In this document: piece after piece, positions 10,578 through 22,817 of the stretch
Layout of the letters: every line of letters begins with the position of its first letter
Position numbering within the stretch: the stretch's first letter is position 1
Assembly: GCA_033557465.1 (NCBI GenBank)
Contig: CM066041.1
Coordinates: 159,873,532-159,937,531, forward strand
DNA from: Ichthyophis bannanicus
Lineage: Eukaryota; Chordata; Amphibia; Gymnophiona; Ichthyophiidae
DNA: 64,000 nucleotides
Reading direction: 5' to 3'
Notes under the pieces: model-generated
Database searches by the model: none
What the model was told of the DNA's origin: nothing
Seen by the model: the letters and a program-made list of their open reading frames with translations, nothing else
Translations under genes and position numbers: made by a program

Positions 10578-13378
10578 GGGGTCCAGCTGGGAAACGGAGG
10601 ATGAGGAGTCGGTGTGTGTCCCATCGGACTTGCCGGAGTCCGAGGCCTCTGAGACGATCCCACAACGGAGGATACCCGGTTCTCGGACTTCGTGCGGGAT
10701 ATGGCCAAGGATTGGCCTTCCCTGCGGATCCCGAGAAGGAGCCTCAAGCCGAGGAACTCGAGGCCCTACAGTCTGGCGCTCCCCCAAAGGAGGACCTTAC
10801 TGTACTGGTTCCTCCGATGCTAGAACGGTTGCTCTTCCACATGTGCTGGGCGGGCGGCCTCGACCCAGTTTTGAGCAAGCGGGTCGGTTCCATCTATAGA
10901 GTCCGCAAGAGCCCCGGGTTCCAAAAGGGACCAATTAACGCACCACTCCATGGGGTGGATTTGGCCATGCATTGTTTGAAGAGCGCAGAAGATGCACTCC
11001 GTGGTGCCTCCTGGCCGGGAGGCCCGGAACATGGATGCCCTCGGTAAGGAAGTGCTTCCAGGGTTATTTGTGCTTGCTTGCCGTTTCCAGACCTCCCAGC
11101 TGTACTGGGGCATCTACCTTCGAGACCTGGCAAAGGAGATTGCCGGGTTCTCTGCTGGTCTCTCCGGAGGAACCTTGGCAGAGGTTTAATGCTCTGTCAT
11201 CGGGTATTAGTGAGTGCTCGAAGTTTATATCTCAAGCAGCATATGATGGCTTCGAGGCGTTGGCCCGAGTAGCTGCGGCCGGCATTGGTGCATGCTTGTT
11301 CAGGCTTGGCTACAGTCATCGGACCTCGCGCCATGGGTGCAGGACAAGTTGGTCGAAGGTCACCTGCTGAGGTGGAACGTCTCTTTGGCAAGAACATGGC
11401 TGACAAGGCTGCTGAACTCGAAGTACAGAGACTCTTACCCGGACAAGGCTGTCCAGAAAAAACCTCTGCCCCTTCTCAGAAGAAGGAGGGCTCGGGGAAA
11501 AAACGGACCTTTTACCCGAGGAAGTCATCTGCCTATAAACAGAAATACGCTCAATGATTCAGGCCTCTGAAGATCCCCAACAGGGTCAGAAGGCCAAGGG
11601 GCAGGGTCATGGGCCCTGTAGGCAGAAGGCACCCAAGCCTCCTACTCCGGCTCCTGCTCAGCAGGGAGGGGGATTTTGACTGCCAAGGACATAGCCTCTC
11701 CTCATCAGCTGCCCCCAATCAGCACTGGAGGCAGGCTGACCCTGTTCGCCCACAGGTGGTCAGCCGTCAACAAGGGATACGGGGTTCTAAGATATAGTCC
11801 AGAAGGGCTAGCTCAGCAACTTCCACCAGGTTATCCCCCTCCTAGTTTCCAGGGGAGCCTCCAAGGCTTCCTCGGCACAGGGACTTACTCCTGCAGGAGT
11901 TAGCAGGTCTGGTTTAAAGGAATCAGGCAGTGGAACCAGGTGCCCCACCACCTGAGGGGGTCAAGGCTTCTATTCCAGGTACTTTCTGGTACCCCAAAAT
12001 GAACAGGAGGTCTCGGACCCATCCTAGACTTGCGGAATCTAAACAAGTTCCTGGAGAGGGAAAAGTTCAGGAGCCTTACCCTTGGAATCCTGCTGCCATA
12101 CCTCCAGCAGGGAGATTGGCTATGGCTCCTTACATGTAAAGGAGGCTTATACTCACATCCTCATTCATCCAGACCACAGACAATATCTCAGATTTGTAGT
12201 GGGAGGAAACCATTACCAGTACAGGGTACTGCCGTTTGGCCTGACATCCGCCCCCAGGGTATTCACCAAGTGCCTGGCGGTGGTAGCGGCCTACCTCAGG
12301 GTTCAAGGGACTTTTGGTCTTTCCATACCTGGACGAATGGCTTATCAGGGGTCAATCCACACAAGAGGCCAATCAAGCCACACTCTGCCACTGTCGCTCT
12401 GCTGCAACATATGGGCCTGTGTTATACAAATTCGCAATGCCCACTTTGCACCCTTCGCACTGGACACCCTTCAAGGCGAAGGCCTTTTTGCCCATAGACA
12501 GGGCACACAGGTTGAGGGTTCTAGACAGTCAGTTCCACAGCAATTCTATGGTCTCCGCCAGACAATTCCTGAGGCTCTTAGGCCACATGGCACTGACACG
12601 GTCCATGTGGACTCCAAATGCCCGTCTACACATGAGGCCGGCTCAATGAGCCTAGTAACTCAGTGGCACCAACCAACGGGAAATCCTCATGGACCAGAGT
12701 GAGGGTGTCCACACTATTAGAGTCGTATATACAGTTGGTGGCCTTCATCTTCCGAATCTGGTGCAAGGGGTTTTTTGCAGGCCACCCTTCAACACTCTCA
12801 GATTCTGACAAAACGATGTTTCTCTTCAAAGGTTGGGGTGCACATTGCCAGGGAGCAGGTACTCAAGGCATGTGGTCTAATTGGGAGGACCCGCACAGCA
12901 GATCAATCTCTTAGAACTGAGTAGCATATCCGCTTAACCCTGAGAACTTTCTGCCCATTTCACTCTCTCAACCATTCCGTCTTGGTTCAGACGGGACAAT
13001 CAAGTTGCTATGTTCTATGTGAACAAAACAGGGGGCACAGGGTAACGCCTTCTATGTCAGCGAAGCTTGCAGAAACTGTGCTCCTGGGCAGGTCAATCAC
13101 GGCATTCTTCTCAAAGCTGTTCTATCTCCCAGGTCCTAGGAGAATGACACATGGCTGACAGATTGAGCATGGATCCTGCACGCAGCCACGAAAGGCAGTT
13201 GATCTTTAGTGTTTTTCAACAGATCTTTCCTGAGATGGGGTATTCCAACCATAGATCTCTTTGCCAGTCCTCTGAACCGTCAAACTTCTCAACGGTTCTG
13301 CTCCCAGACAACCGCATCCTCTGAGTATAGCCAGCGGTATGCGTTTCTCATTCCATTGGTCTATAGGCTTCCTATACT

Positions 13379-14986
13379 TGTAATCGGTGGAAAGTCCCCA
13401 GAGGAGGATGGAGGGGGAGGAACAATATGTTGAAATAAATGATACTGCACGGTGTACAGGATTTCCAAGCCAGATAAGAAAAAAAAACACGCTTTTCCTG
13501 CTGAGATCAGGCCACGCCCCAGCTCAGAGGGAGAGACAGGCTTCCTCAATGATTGGTCACAATGGGGGAAGGGACAGGGGAGTGCAGGGAAGCAAAACTG
13601 CATTTTTAAATCCACAAACAGAGCAGAGAGTTAGCACAGGAGAAGTCATGGGACAGGAAGCTACACGGGAAGGAGCACGAGAAGTGGCAAGGAAAAACAA
13701 GCACGGAAAAAGAGCAAGCTGCGAACGGAAACCTTATGAAGAAGGAGAAGGAGAGAGAGCACCTTGGAAGAGGACGTTACAGCAAAGCAGAACCTTGGAG
13801 CATGAGAGCTCAGCACGGGGAGCCATTCGGAGATGATGGGCAATTGGACATTACAGCAACAAGGTGCTATAGCCGCTGGTAGAGGGAAAGAAGGAAAGAA
13901 AAGCCCTCTTCAGAGCGCGTACCTAACTGGCACTGGAAAGAGACATAAGGAAGCTGAATTCCAGAACCTGGAGGATAGCAGGGAAAAAGGGTTCAGAAGT
14001 TGTATAAGAAACTCTGCCAAAGGTAAAGCTACCATTTCTAATGCCTGAAGCATTGTTAGAAAAGCCATTCTCCTTGGCTACTGTCTAGAAGGCAGACCCA
14101 ACAACTAAACTGATAATAGGGTGGGGGGAGAGTCTTACCATACGGGGAAAAACTATAACACTGACAAAAGCAGAACAGCTGAGCCTTCAGAGGTAGAAAG
14201 CTCTAAGCAATCTGTTGTCAGAAGGAAAAGTTTTTCTCTCCTAACTGCTAATGTGGCTGTACACGATGAATGTGCTCTGAACCAGTTCAAGTGAATTTCT
14301 GGAAGAAAGAAAGTCAGGGGAGCGACATTATTTAAACCTGATAGGAGATGCCAGTAATTCTAATGCTGTTGAAAGAATGCAAATAGACCTCTTGTTTACC
14401 AAAAGCTTTAGAAAGTGAATCTTTCTCCCATGGATTGCTCTTTATGTTTAAAGGAAGAAGGCAAGTGTTGAAAAAGCAATGAAAACTGTATGAAATCAAT
14501 ATAGAAAGTACTTGCCATACTTGGCTGACAGAATGGGAAAGGCTTAGGGGTAATAAGCTTAAATGTCTTCTGAGGATAAGAAGCCGTGCTGTGGAGAGAG
14601 AAAAGCATTCTGTTGCAGGTTTTTATTGTTTTCCGTTGAATAACCACCCGGGGCAGTGTCCTATGGAAAGTTTATGGGACTGAGAAAACAAGCTGAGACA
14701 GTGCTGAGATTATTTCTGTTATGTTTTCTTATGTTCCTGAAATAACTATATGTTTGGAGATGCATCCTTTATGCTTGTTTGTGTTTGAGCTTTGATGCGC
14801 CTGGAAAATTCCCCACAATAACTATAATCTGGACAGACCTTGAAGCACTAGTGCCTTAAGGAACTAAAGCAAAACTACAAGTCCCAAGATTCCCTGGCGA
14901 CAATAGAAATAGCTTTATTCAAAAGAGGACATTCAAAAGGCCTTTTCAGATGGTAAGCTCTCGGGCCACAGTGGAAGTGTCGCAAT
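13379..14986 (+). mobile_element. LTR-like insertion, mirror copy in DIRS A left arm
   Basis: Mirror of 21277-22813. Both junctions are visible (ctatac then ttgtaatc, and gtgtcgcaa then ttacgcg) but are blurred by single-base errors relative to the right arm. Fragments of the same frames occur, such as SSEGETGFLNDWS near 13530, without a continuous ORF. Confidence 0.6.
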
Positions 14987-16537
14987 TACGCGTTTCCTCC
15001 AATGCCTCTAGGTGTCCAAGACACTGTTCAAAGTGACTCCGGGACGAGGCCTTGGTGATCCTGGTGGCCCCCAGTGTGGCCAAGGCAACCCTGGTTCCCA
15101 CTTCTTTTGACAACTAGCGGTTTTGGGGACACTCCTCTTCCTGCTGGGGATGCAACACAGAGCTCCTGTCTCAGGAGACGGGATTTCTCTTACATCCCAA
15201 TCTCCCAGTCCCATCAATTTTGGATGGCCTGGCTGCTGAAAGGGTTAGTTCTAGCGCCCTTACTGACCGCCTAGGGAAGTGGAGGACGTGGTCTTGGCCT
15301 TCTTAGGCGGCAGTCAACCCGAATGTCTTATGCCCATATAAGTGGTGTGTAGATTCTCATACATGGTGTACTTCAACACAACGAGAATTCTTTCTCAATG
15401 CCTCGGTACAGGTGGTGCTGCAATATTTGGCTTCACCTGTCCAACACTAGGCCTTAAGTCCAATTCTGTGAGAGTTCATCTTAGTGCTCTTTCAGCACAC
15501 CACTCCCAGTGGAGGGGTCAGTCATCTCTCAAGCCTCCTTTGGTGGCGAGCTTCCTCTGAGGCCTGATTTTGTCTTAAGCCTCCAGTGCAGGCAACGGCC
15601 CATGAATGGGATTTAAATGTGGTATTGGCAACGGCTGTCTTGCCCACCATTTGAACCTATGGTTCACTACTTGCCCTATGCGTTTTCTCTCCTGGGAAAG
15701 CGTTGTTATGATAGCCATTACCTCAGCAAGGCGAGTGAGTGAGCTTCAAGGCCTAGTATCAGATGCACCTTATAATAGGTTCTATAGGAAACGAGTAGTC
15801 TTACGGACTAGGGCACCCGAAGTTCCTTCCGAAGGTTGTATCAGCCCTTTTTCCCAACCTCAATCAGGGAAGTGGTTCTTCAAACTTTTCTTTCCCCAGG
15901 CTGCATGCCAGCCGGGCTGAGATGGTATTGGGATACCCTGAGACTGTAGGAGGGCGTTGTCCATCTACATTGACCGTACGCGGGGAGCCACCGGAGGGCT
16001 GTTCAGCTATTCGTTTCTTTTGACCCCAATAAGTTGGGGTTGGCTGTCTCCAAGAATACTTTGGTCATATGGGTAGCAGACTGTATCCGCCTGGGCTTAC
16101 AGGGCAGCAGGGCCTCTCCTTGCAGGGGTTGAGTTACGGCTCACCATGTCAGGGCGAAGGCTGCGTCAGTGGCGCATTTCCGCTCTGTTTACGTTGGCAG
16201 ACATCTGCCGGGCCGCTGCTTGGTCTTCAAGACAGACGTTTTGCGGCCCACTACTGCCTTGAGAGGGAGTCCATGCAGGGACAGTGCTTTTGGGCAGGTG
16301 GTACTCCATAATCTCTTTGGGGTTTAGGCAAATCTCCTACCCTCCGGCCCTGGTGTTGGGCTACCGTTCGGGGGAGTTAGCAGGGAAGATTCTTTTCTTG
16401 CATGCTGAGGCTATAGAGTGAGCCTCATTTTTCAGCTTTGGGTGTCCGGTATTCTTAAGCTGGGGAGTACCATATGTGAGGACTGACTTCCTGCTTGGTC
16501 CTGGAGAATAGAGTAGTTACTCACCTGTAACAAAGTT

Positions 16538-16543
16538 TTTTTG

Positions 16544-16570
<27 letters not shown>
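16538..16570. other. Poly-T run inside a mirrored ICR, probably an error
   Basis: A T run of about 30 bases lies where the mirrored position in the right arm (about 19787-19800) reads tgttctccaggagc-type ICR sequence. All other DIRS copies also have ordinary sequence at this site. Confidence 0.7.
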
Positions 16571-16574
<4 letters not shown>

Positions 16575-17189
16575 CAAGGAGCAGCAGGAATCAGGTCCTC
16601 AACAAACCTCGAATCCCCTTGGAGTTGCAGTTCATATGATTTATTTTGTTTCTTTTTTGCTGTCTTTTAGCTCTGTCATCAGACTGGGCAAGATGGGGGA
16701 CACCCTTGGACAGGAAGGGGACCGCGTATGCGCGCTGCATTCCCAAAGGCTGTTTTTTGAAAGCTGGGAGAAAGGCTCCACAGGGGCTCCGTCGGCGCCA
16801 ACGTTCACGTCATATGTGAGGGATTGATTCCTGCTGCTCCTAGAGAAAACCATATTATCAGGTGAGTAACTACTCTAACTCTATGACTCCTTCACAGAGG
16901 AGTGTTCCAGGTATATCCTTCGATATCTTATATCTTCAGGGGAGCAAGGCAGTTCCATCTGTCTGTGCATCCACTTGGTGCTGCAGCGCAGTCTTTTTCT
17001 GTATTGTGAAGGTGCAGGCAGATTCCCATTGGCTCCTTGGGCAGCCCCTCTCAAGGCTTGGTCCCTGGGAGACTGGTATTCCTGATGAATTTGACGTTCT
17101 GAATGGTGCTATAGGCCCAAATGTGCTGTAGAGAAGCCTTTTCTGCTCATCTGGGTAACCACTGTCTCTCTGAAGCGTGGTACTATTAC

Positions 17190-17620
17190 TGCTACTACTT
17201 ATCATTTGAATAATACTGCAAGGTGTATGCAGTGCTGTACAGAGAGATGTAAGAGATGGCCCTGCTCCTATGAGCTTATTGTCTAGTCAAGGACAAGCAA
17301 ACACAGATGGGGAATGGTAAAGAAACACATACGTGAAACAGGAGGACTAGGGGGATCCAGGATCAAAAAGCAGTTCTCAGAGGGGAGTTTTAAGTAATGG
17401 ATTTGAACAGGGCCAAAGATGGAGCCTGGCATACCTACTCAGGTGCGGATGTGGTCCAGCATAAGGAGGAGCAAGGTAGAAAGATCAGTCTGGAGTTGGC
17501 AGTGGAAGAGAATGGCACAGATAGAAGGGTTCTGCCAGAAGAGCGGAGTTTACCGAAGAGTGGCATAGGAAGAGAGAACGAGAAAAAAAGGTAGTGAGGA
17601 GCAGCTGAATGAAGGCACTT
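17190..17620 (+). repeat. Dispersed repeat family R1, second copy
   Basis: Shares the ordered blocks described for 3191-3790, including 'tgtatgcagtgctgtacag' and 'gccagaagagcgga'. It is mirrored at about 18790-19200. Non-coding. The remaining 16863-18192 holds nothing else I can name. Confidence 0.5.
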
Positions 17621-18192
17621 GTAGGTCAGTTAGTAGAGGTTTTGATACTATTATTTCTCTCAAAAGTGCTGTTTGTCTTGCACCCTTTGAGATGTGTCCC
17701 TGCCCTCTTTCTTGGAGGAAGGCCTTGCGTCTGGTCAGTCCACTTGCTGTGTCTGCTGGACGTGAGTAAGGGCATGGGTGAAGGATCTGAAATTACTAAT
17801 TCCTTAACGTCCCTCCAGTCCAGTCCCTTTCCGTATGGGGTGTGCTCCACTTCCAGCAGCTTTGGAGACTGACGTCATCATTGATTTGATGGTTCTCTGG
17901 TATAAATACACTGGAACCACCCACCAGTTCGGCAGTAAGTCAGTATTCCAAGCAGCTGGGGAGCAGTAAGCCAGGGAAAGGGTCTTATCGGAGAGACATC
18001 CTTAGGAACTTGAGGGGTGTAGGCTGGAGCTTAGTTAGGTTTGAGTATTTAGTTTTTAGTCTTATTTTTCCCTTTATGCCTTTGTGTTAATTTTCCATAG
18101 CAGAGTGCATGGAGATTGTAGAGAGACCTCCCCCCCCCCCACCTTCGGACGGGCTTCTATTCTTCAATTACAAGGGACAGGAGAGGCTTGCC

Positions 18193-18196
18193 TCCT
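18193..18196. other. Foldback 2 centre
   Basis: The arms meet with almost no loop: gacaggagaggc is followed at once by tgcctcctcctgtc. C and G runs of 10 or more bases lie symmetrically on either side (about 18130 and 18240). Confidence 0.85.
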
Positions 18197-19491
18197 CCTG
18201 TCATTGTAATTGAGGAAGAGAAGCCCGCGAGCTTAGGTAGGGGGGGGGGGGAGGTCTCTCTACAATATCATGCATACTGTAGGAAAAATTAACAAAAAAG
18301 GCAATAAAGGGAAAAAAAAAATAAAGAATAAATAATACTCAACCTAAACTAAGGCGTCCTAGCCTACACCCATCAGTTCCTAAAGTCTCTCCAGTAAGCC
18401 CTTTTTCCCTGGCTTACTGCTTCCCTCCAGCTGCTTGGATACTGAGTCTTACTGGAAACTGGTGGGTGGTGCCAGTGGTATTTATACCAGAGAACCATCA
18501 AATCAATGATGAACTCAGTCTCCAAAGCTGCTGGAAGGGGAGCACAACCCAGAGGAAAGGGACTGGACTGGAGGGACGTTAAGGAATTAGTAATTTCAGA
18601 TCCTTCACCCATGCCCTTACTCACGTCCAGCAGACACAGCAAGTGGACTGACCAGACCAAAGTCCTCTCCAAGAAAGAGGGCAGGGACACATCTCAAAGG
18701 GTGAAAGGCAAACAGCACTTTTGAGAGAAAGAATAGTATCAAAACCTCTACTACTGACTACAAGTGCCTTCATTTCAGCTGCTCCTCACTACCTTTTTTT
18801 CTCTTTCTCTCTTCCTATGCCACTCTTCGGTAAACTCCGCTCTTCTGGCAGAACCCTTCTATCTGTGCCATTCTCTTCCACTGCCAATCCAGACTGATCT
18901 TTCTACCTTGCTCCTCCTTATGCTGGAACAAACCACCTGAGTAGGCTATGCCAGGCTCCATCTGTGGCCCTGTTCAAAATCCAGGCTTAAAACTCACCTC
19001 TGAGACTGCTTTTGGATCCTGATCCCCCTAGTCTCCTGTTCACCTATGTGTTTCTTTACCATTCCCCCAGCTGTGTTGCTTGTCTTGACTAGACAATAAG
19101 CTCATAGGAGCAGGGGCCATCTCTTACATCTCTCTGTTACAGCACTGCATACACCTTGCAGTATTATTCAAATGATAAGTAGTAGCAGTAATAGTACCAC
19201 CTTCAGAGAGACAGTGGTTACCCAGATGAGCAGAAAAGGCTTCTCTACAGAACATGGCCTATAGCACCATTCAGACGTCAATTCATCAGGAATACCAGTC
19301 TCCAGGGACAAAGCCTTGAGAGGGGCTGCCCAAGGAGCCAAAGGGGAATCTGCCTGCACCTTCACAATCAGAAAAAGACTGCGCTGCAGCACCAAGTGGA
19401 TGCACAGACAGATGGAACTGCCTTGCTCCCCTGAAGAGATAAGATATCAAAGGATATACCTGAACACTCCTCTGGAAGGAGGCAAGAGTTA

Positions 19492-19676
19492 GAGTAGTTA
19501 CTCACCTGTAATAGGTGTTCTCTAGGAGCAGCAGGAATCAATCCTCACATATGCGTGACGTTGGCGCCGACGGAGCCCCTGTGGAGCATTTCCCCAGCTT
19601 TCAAAAAAAAGCCTTTGGGAATGCAGCGCGCATGCGCGGTCCCCTTCCTGTCCAAGGGTGCCATCTTGCCCAGTCT
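19492..19676 (-). repeat. DIRS A left terminal inverted repeat
   Basis: Reverse complement of 26604-26766 with divergence. Shared landmarks are the palindrome gttggcgccgac, caaaaaaaagcctttggg, gcgcatgcgc and gggtgccatcttgcc. The outermost 60 bases are matched again in the ICR. Confidence 0.88.
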
Positions 19677-19756
19677 GATGACATAGCTAAAAGACAGCAA
19701 AAAAGAAACAAAATAAATCATATGACTGCAACTCCAAGGGGAGGAGGGAGGGTTGT

Positions 19757-19852
19757 GAGGACTGATTCCTGCTGCTCCTGGAGAACACTTGTTACAGGTG
19801 AGTAACTACTCTTTCTCCAGGACCAAGCAGGAAGTCAGTCCTCACATATGGG
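19757..19852 (-). repeat. DIRS A internal complementary region (ICR)
   Basis: The first half (gaggactgattcctgctgct...gagtaactactc) is complementary to the outer left terminus. The second half (tttctccaggaccaagcagg...cacatatggg) is complementary to the outer right terminus. In DIRS elements this region templates completion of the circular intermediate. Confidence 0.88.
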
Positions 19853-19911
19853 ACTCCCCAGCTTAAGGCTACCGGAGACCCAAAGCTGAAAAATGAGCTC
19901 ACTCTAGAGCC

Positions 19912-20957
19912 TCAGCATGCAAGAAAAGAATCTTCTCTGATAACGCCCCCGAACGGTAGCCCAACACCAGGGCCGGAGGGTAGGAGTTGCCTAAACCCCA
20001 CAGAGATTATGGAGTACCACCTGCCCAAAAGCACTGTCCTGCAGGACTCCCTCTCAAGGCAGTAGTGGGCCGCAAAAGTCTGGCTTGAAGACCAAGCAGC
20101 GGCCCGGCAGATGTCTGCCAACGGAACAGAGCGGAAATGAGCCACTGACGCAGCCTTCGCCCTGACATGGTGAGCCGTAACTCAACCCCTGCAAGGAGAG
20201 GCCGGCTGCCCTGTAAGCCCAGGCGGATACAGTCGGCTACCCATATGGACAAAGTATGCTTGGAGACAGCCAACCCCAACTTATTGGGGTCAAAAGAAAC
20301 GAAGAGCTGAACAGCCCTCCGGTGCTCCCGCGTACGGTCAATGTAGATGGACAACGCCCTCCTACAGTCCAGGGTATGCAAGACCATCTCAGCCCGGCTG
20401 GCATGCAGCCTGGGAAAGAAAGTTGGAAGAACCACTTCCTGATTGAGGTGGAAGGCGGAGACAACCTTCGGAAGGAACTTAGGGTGAGTCCGTAAGACTA
20501 CTCTGTTCCTATAGAACCTAGTATAAGGTGCATCTGATACTAGGGCCTGAAGCTCACTCACTCGCCTTGCTGAGGTAAGGGCTATCAGAAACAACGCTTT
20601 CCAGGAGAGAAAACGCAGAGGGCAAGTAGCCATAGGTTCAAATGGTGGGCAAGTAAGCCGTTGCAAGACCACATTTAAATCCCATTCAGGGGCAGGTGGA
20701 CGCACTGGAGGCTTAAGCAAAAGCAGGCCTCTGAGGAAGCGAGCCACCAAAGGATGGCTTGAGAGAGACTGACCCTCCACTGGGGAGTGGTGTGCTGAAA
20801 GAGCACTAAGATGAACTCTCACAGAATTGGACTTAAGGCCTAGGTTGGACAGGTGAAGCAAATATTGCAGCACCACTGGTACCAGGCATGAGAAAGAATT
20901 CTCGTTGTGTTGAGTACACCAGGTAGAGAATCTACACCACTTAAGGGCATAAGACAT
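19912..20957 (-). pseudogene. Tyrosine recombinase (YR) of DIRS A, frameshifted
   Basis: The frame at 20957-20007 gives the N-terminal SAM-like part (ALKWCRFSTWC, then LLHLSNLGLKSNSVRVHLSAL) and the first catalytic arginine in TSARRVSELQ. It then loses frame near 20220. The rest continues in another frame at 20145-19912, with the H-x-x-R region and HYCLERES holding the nucleophilic tyrosine. One base would explain the break. Upstream MT and YR are also out of register near 20975. The enzyme family cuts and rejoins DNA to integrate the circular cDNA, in place of an integrase. Confidence 0.82.
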
Positions 20958-20973
20958 TCGGGTGGACTGCCTC

Positions 20974-21272
20974 CTAAGAAGCCAAGACCACGTCCTCCAC
21001 TTCCCTAGGCAGTAGTAAGGGCGCTAGAACTACCCTTTCAGCAGCCAGGCCATCAAATTGAGGGACTGGAGATTGGGATGTAAGAGAAATCCCTGCTCCT
21101 GAGACAGGAGATCGGGTTGCATCCCCAGAGGAAGAGGAGTGTCCACCGCTAGTTGCAAAAGAAGTGGGAACCAGGGTTGCCTTGGCCACCTGGGGGCCAC
21201 CAGGATCACCAAGGCCTCGTCCCGGATCACTTTGAACAGTGTCTTGGACACTAGAGGCATGGGAGGAAACGC
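20974..21272 (-). pseudogene. MT-like (Dam-type) domain remnant of DIRS A
   Basis: Frame fragment 21290-21030 reads QYAFPPMPL, then LVAPRWPRQPWFPLLL, the conserved end of the DIRS RT polyprotein that is classed as a Dam-like N6-adenine methyltransferase. The beginning of this domain (TIDLFASPLN) lies on the far side of the LTR-like insertion, near 22900. The insertion therefore splits it immediately before the FPP motif. Confidence 0.7.
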
Positions 21273-21276
21273 GTAT

Positions 21277-22813
21277 TGCGACACTTCCACTGGGGCCCGA
21301 GAGCTTACCAGCTGAAAGGCCTTTGAATGTCCTCTTTTGAATAAAGCTATTTCTATTGTCGCCAGGGATTCTGGGACTTGTAGTTTTGCTTATTTCCTTA
21401 AGGCACGAGTGCTTCAAGGCTGCAAGAATATTTATTGTGGGGAATTTCCAGCGCATCAAAGCTCAAACACAAACAAGCATAAAGGATGCATCTCCAACAT
21501 ATAGGTATTTCAGGAACAGAAGAAAACATAACAGAAATATCTCAGCACTGCTCAGCTGTTTCTCAGTCCCATAAACTTTCCATAGGACACTGCCCCGTGT
21601 GGTTATTCAACGGAAAACAATTAAACTGCAAACAGATGATTTTCTCTCTCACAGCACGGCTTCTTATCCTCAGAAGACAATTAAGCTTATTAAACATAAG
21701 CCTTTCCAATTCTTCAGCAAGTATGGCAAGTACTTTCTATATTATTTCATACAGTTTCAGTGCTGTTCAACAATGCCTTCTTCCTTTAAACATAAAGAGC
21801 AATCCATGGGAGAAGATTCACTTTCTAAAGCTGGTAAACAAGAGTCTATTTGCATTCTTTCAACAGCATTAGAATTACTGGCATCTCTATCAGGTTTAAT
21901 AGTTCTCCCTGACTTTCTTTCTTCCAGAAATTCCTTGAACTGGTTCAGGAGCAATTCAGCGTTGTACAGGCACATTAGCATTAGGAGAGAAAACTTTTCC
22001 TTCTGACAACAGCTTGCTTATAGCTTCTAACTCTGAAGGCTCGGCTGTTTGGCTTTTGTCAGTGTTATAGTTTTCCCCGTATGTAAGACTCTCCCCCCAC
22101 CTATTATCAGTTAAAGGTGTTGGGTCTGCCTTCTAGACAGTAGCCAAGGCAAATGGCTTTTCTAACAATGATTCAGCATTAGAAATGGTAGCTTTACCTT
22201 TGGCAGAGTTTCTTAGACAACTGCTGAACCCTTTTTCCCTGCTATCCTCCAGGTTCTGGAATTCAGCTTCCTTATGTCTATTTCCAGTGCCAGTTAGGTA
22301 CCTGCTCTGAAGAGGCTTTTCTTCCTTCTTTCCTCTACAGCTGCTATAGCCCTTGTTGCTGTATGTCCAATTGCCATCTCTCCAATGGCTTCCCTTGCTA
22401 GCTCTCTTGCTCCAAGGTTCTGCTTTGCTGTAACGTCCTCTCCAAGGTTCTCTCTCTCCTTCACCTTCTTCATAAGGTTCCTTTCCAGCTTGCTCTTTTC
22501 CCGTGCTTGTTTCCTTGCCACTTCTCGTGCTCCTTCCTGTGCTCCTTCCCATGCTTCTCCCTGTGCTAACTCTCTGCTCTGTTTGTGGATTTAAAAAGCA
22601 TTTGCTTCCCGGCACTCCCTGTCCTTCCCCCAGGTGTGACCAATCAGTGAGGAAGCCTGTCTCTCCCTCTGAGCTGGGGCGTGGCCTGAGCTCAGCAGAA
22701 AGCTGTGTTTTTTTCTTATCTGGCTTGGAAATCCTGTACACAAGTGCAGTATCATTTATTTCAACAGGATTTTCCTCCACCTCCATCTCCTCCTGGGGAC
22801 TTTCACCATTACA
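21277..22813 (-). mobile_element. LTR-like TG...CA insertion in DIRS A
   Basis: On minus it starts TGTAATGG (22813) and ends GTGTCGCA (21277). The flanking GTAT occurs at 21273-21276 and 22814-22817, a 4-bp target duplication that restores the DIRS frame ...FLY-AFPP. A CCAAT-type box lies at 22640-22644 and AATAAA at 21431-21436, about 155 bases from the end. Inside are frames 22133-22786 (starting MEVEENPVEINDT, about 217 codons, basic and Arg/Gly/Ser-rich) and 21757-21981 (74 codons, with PMDCS). It is related in layout and in the PMDCS frame to 47-1672. Confidence 0.6.
22133..22786 (-). CDS. hypothetical ORF in LTR-like insertion
   Basis: A 217-codon open frame that begins just inside the insertion (MEVEENPVEIND) and is rich in Glu, Lys, Arg and Ser. 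It could be a Gag-like basic protein of the element, or a chance frame across promoter sequence, because the CCAAT box falls inside it. No family recognised. A separate 74-codon frame, 21757-21981, has a helix (LLLNQFKEFLEER) and PMDCS, matching the C-terminus of the 484-1053 frame. Confidence 0.3.
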   Translation of the reverse strand: MEVEENPVEINDTALVYRISKPDKKKTQLSAELRPRPSSEGETGFLTDWSHLGEGQGVPGSKCFLNPQTEQRVSTGRSMGRSTGRSTRSGKETSTGKEQAGKEPYEEGEGEREPWRGRYSKAEPWSKRASKGSHWRDGNWTYSNKGYSSCRGKKEEKPLQSRYLTGTGNRHKEAEFQNLEDSREKGFSSCLRNSAKGKATISNAESLLEKPFALATV

Positions 22814-22817
22814 GTAT

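Larger units (their letters stand above)
10578..16862 (+). mobile_element. DIRS copy A, damaged mirror image
   Basis: In + orientation: gag (10578 to about 11680), RT-RNase H (about 11690-13379), an LTR-like insertion, the MT-like domain (about 14990-15280), recombinase (about 15330-16320), ICR (about 16470-16620) and left terminal repeat (to about 16862). Recognisable peptides are LERLLFHMC (gag), LPFGLTSAPRVFTKCLAVVAAYLR (split here) in RT and SARRVSELQ (recombinase), but no gene stays in one frame. It shares its RNase H catalytic loss and its LTR-like insertion with the right arm, so both arms are the same locus. No functional product. Confidence 0.8.
10578..18192 (+). repeat. Foldback 2, left arm (error-rich copy)
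   Basis: Reverse-complement partner of 18197-25545. Anchors include 10578-10620 with 25495-25545, 13379-13470 with 22720-22820, 15240-15340 with 20960-21040, and 17640-17960 with 18440-18740. The arm is cut by the N gap, so the original mirrored stretch may be longer. Frames that are long in the right arm are shattered here by single-base insertions and deletions. A poly-T run of about 30 bases at 16538-16570 replaces ordinary sequence present in the right arm. Confidence 0.9.
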
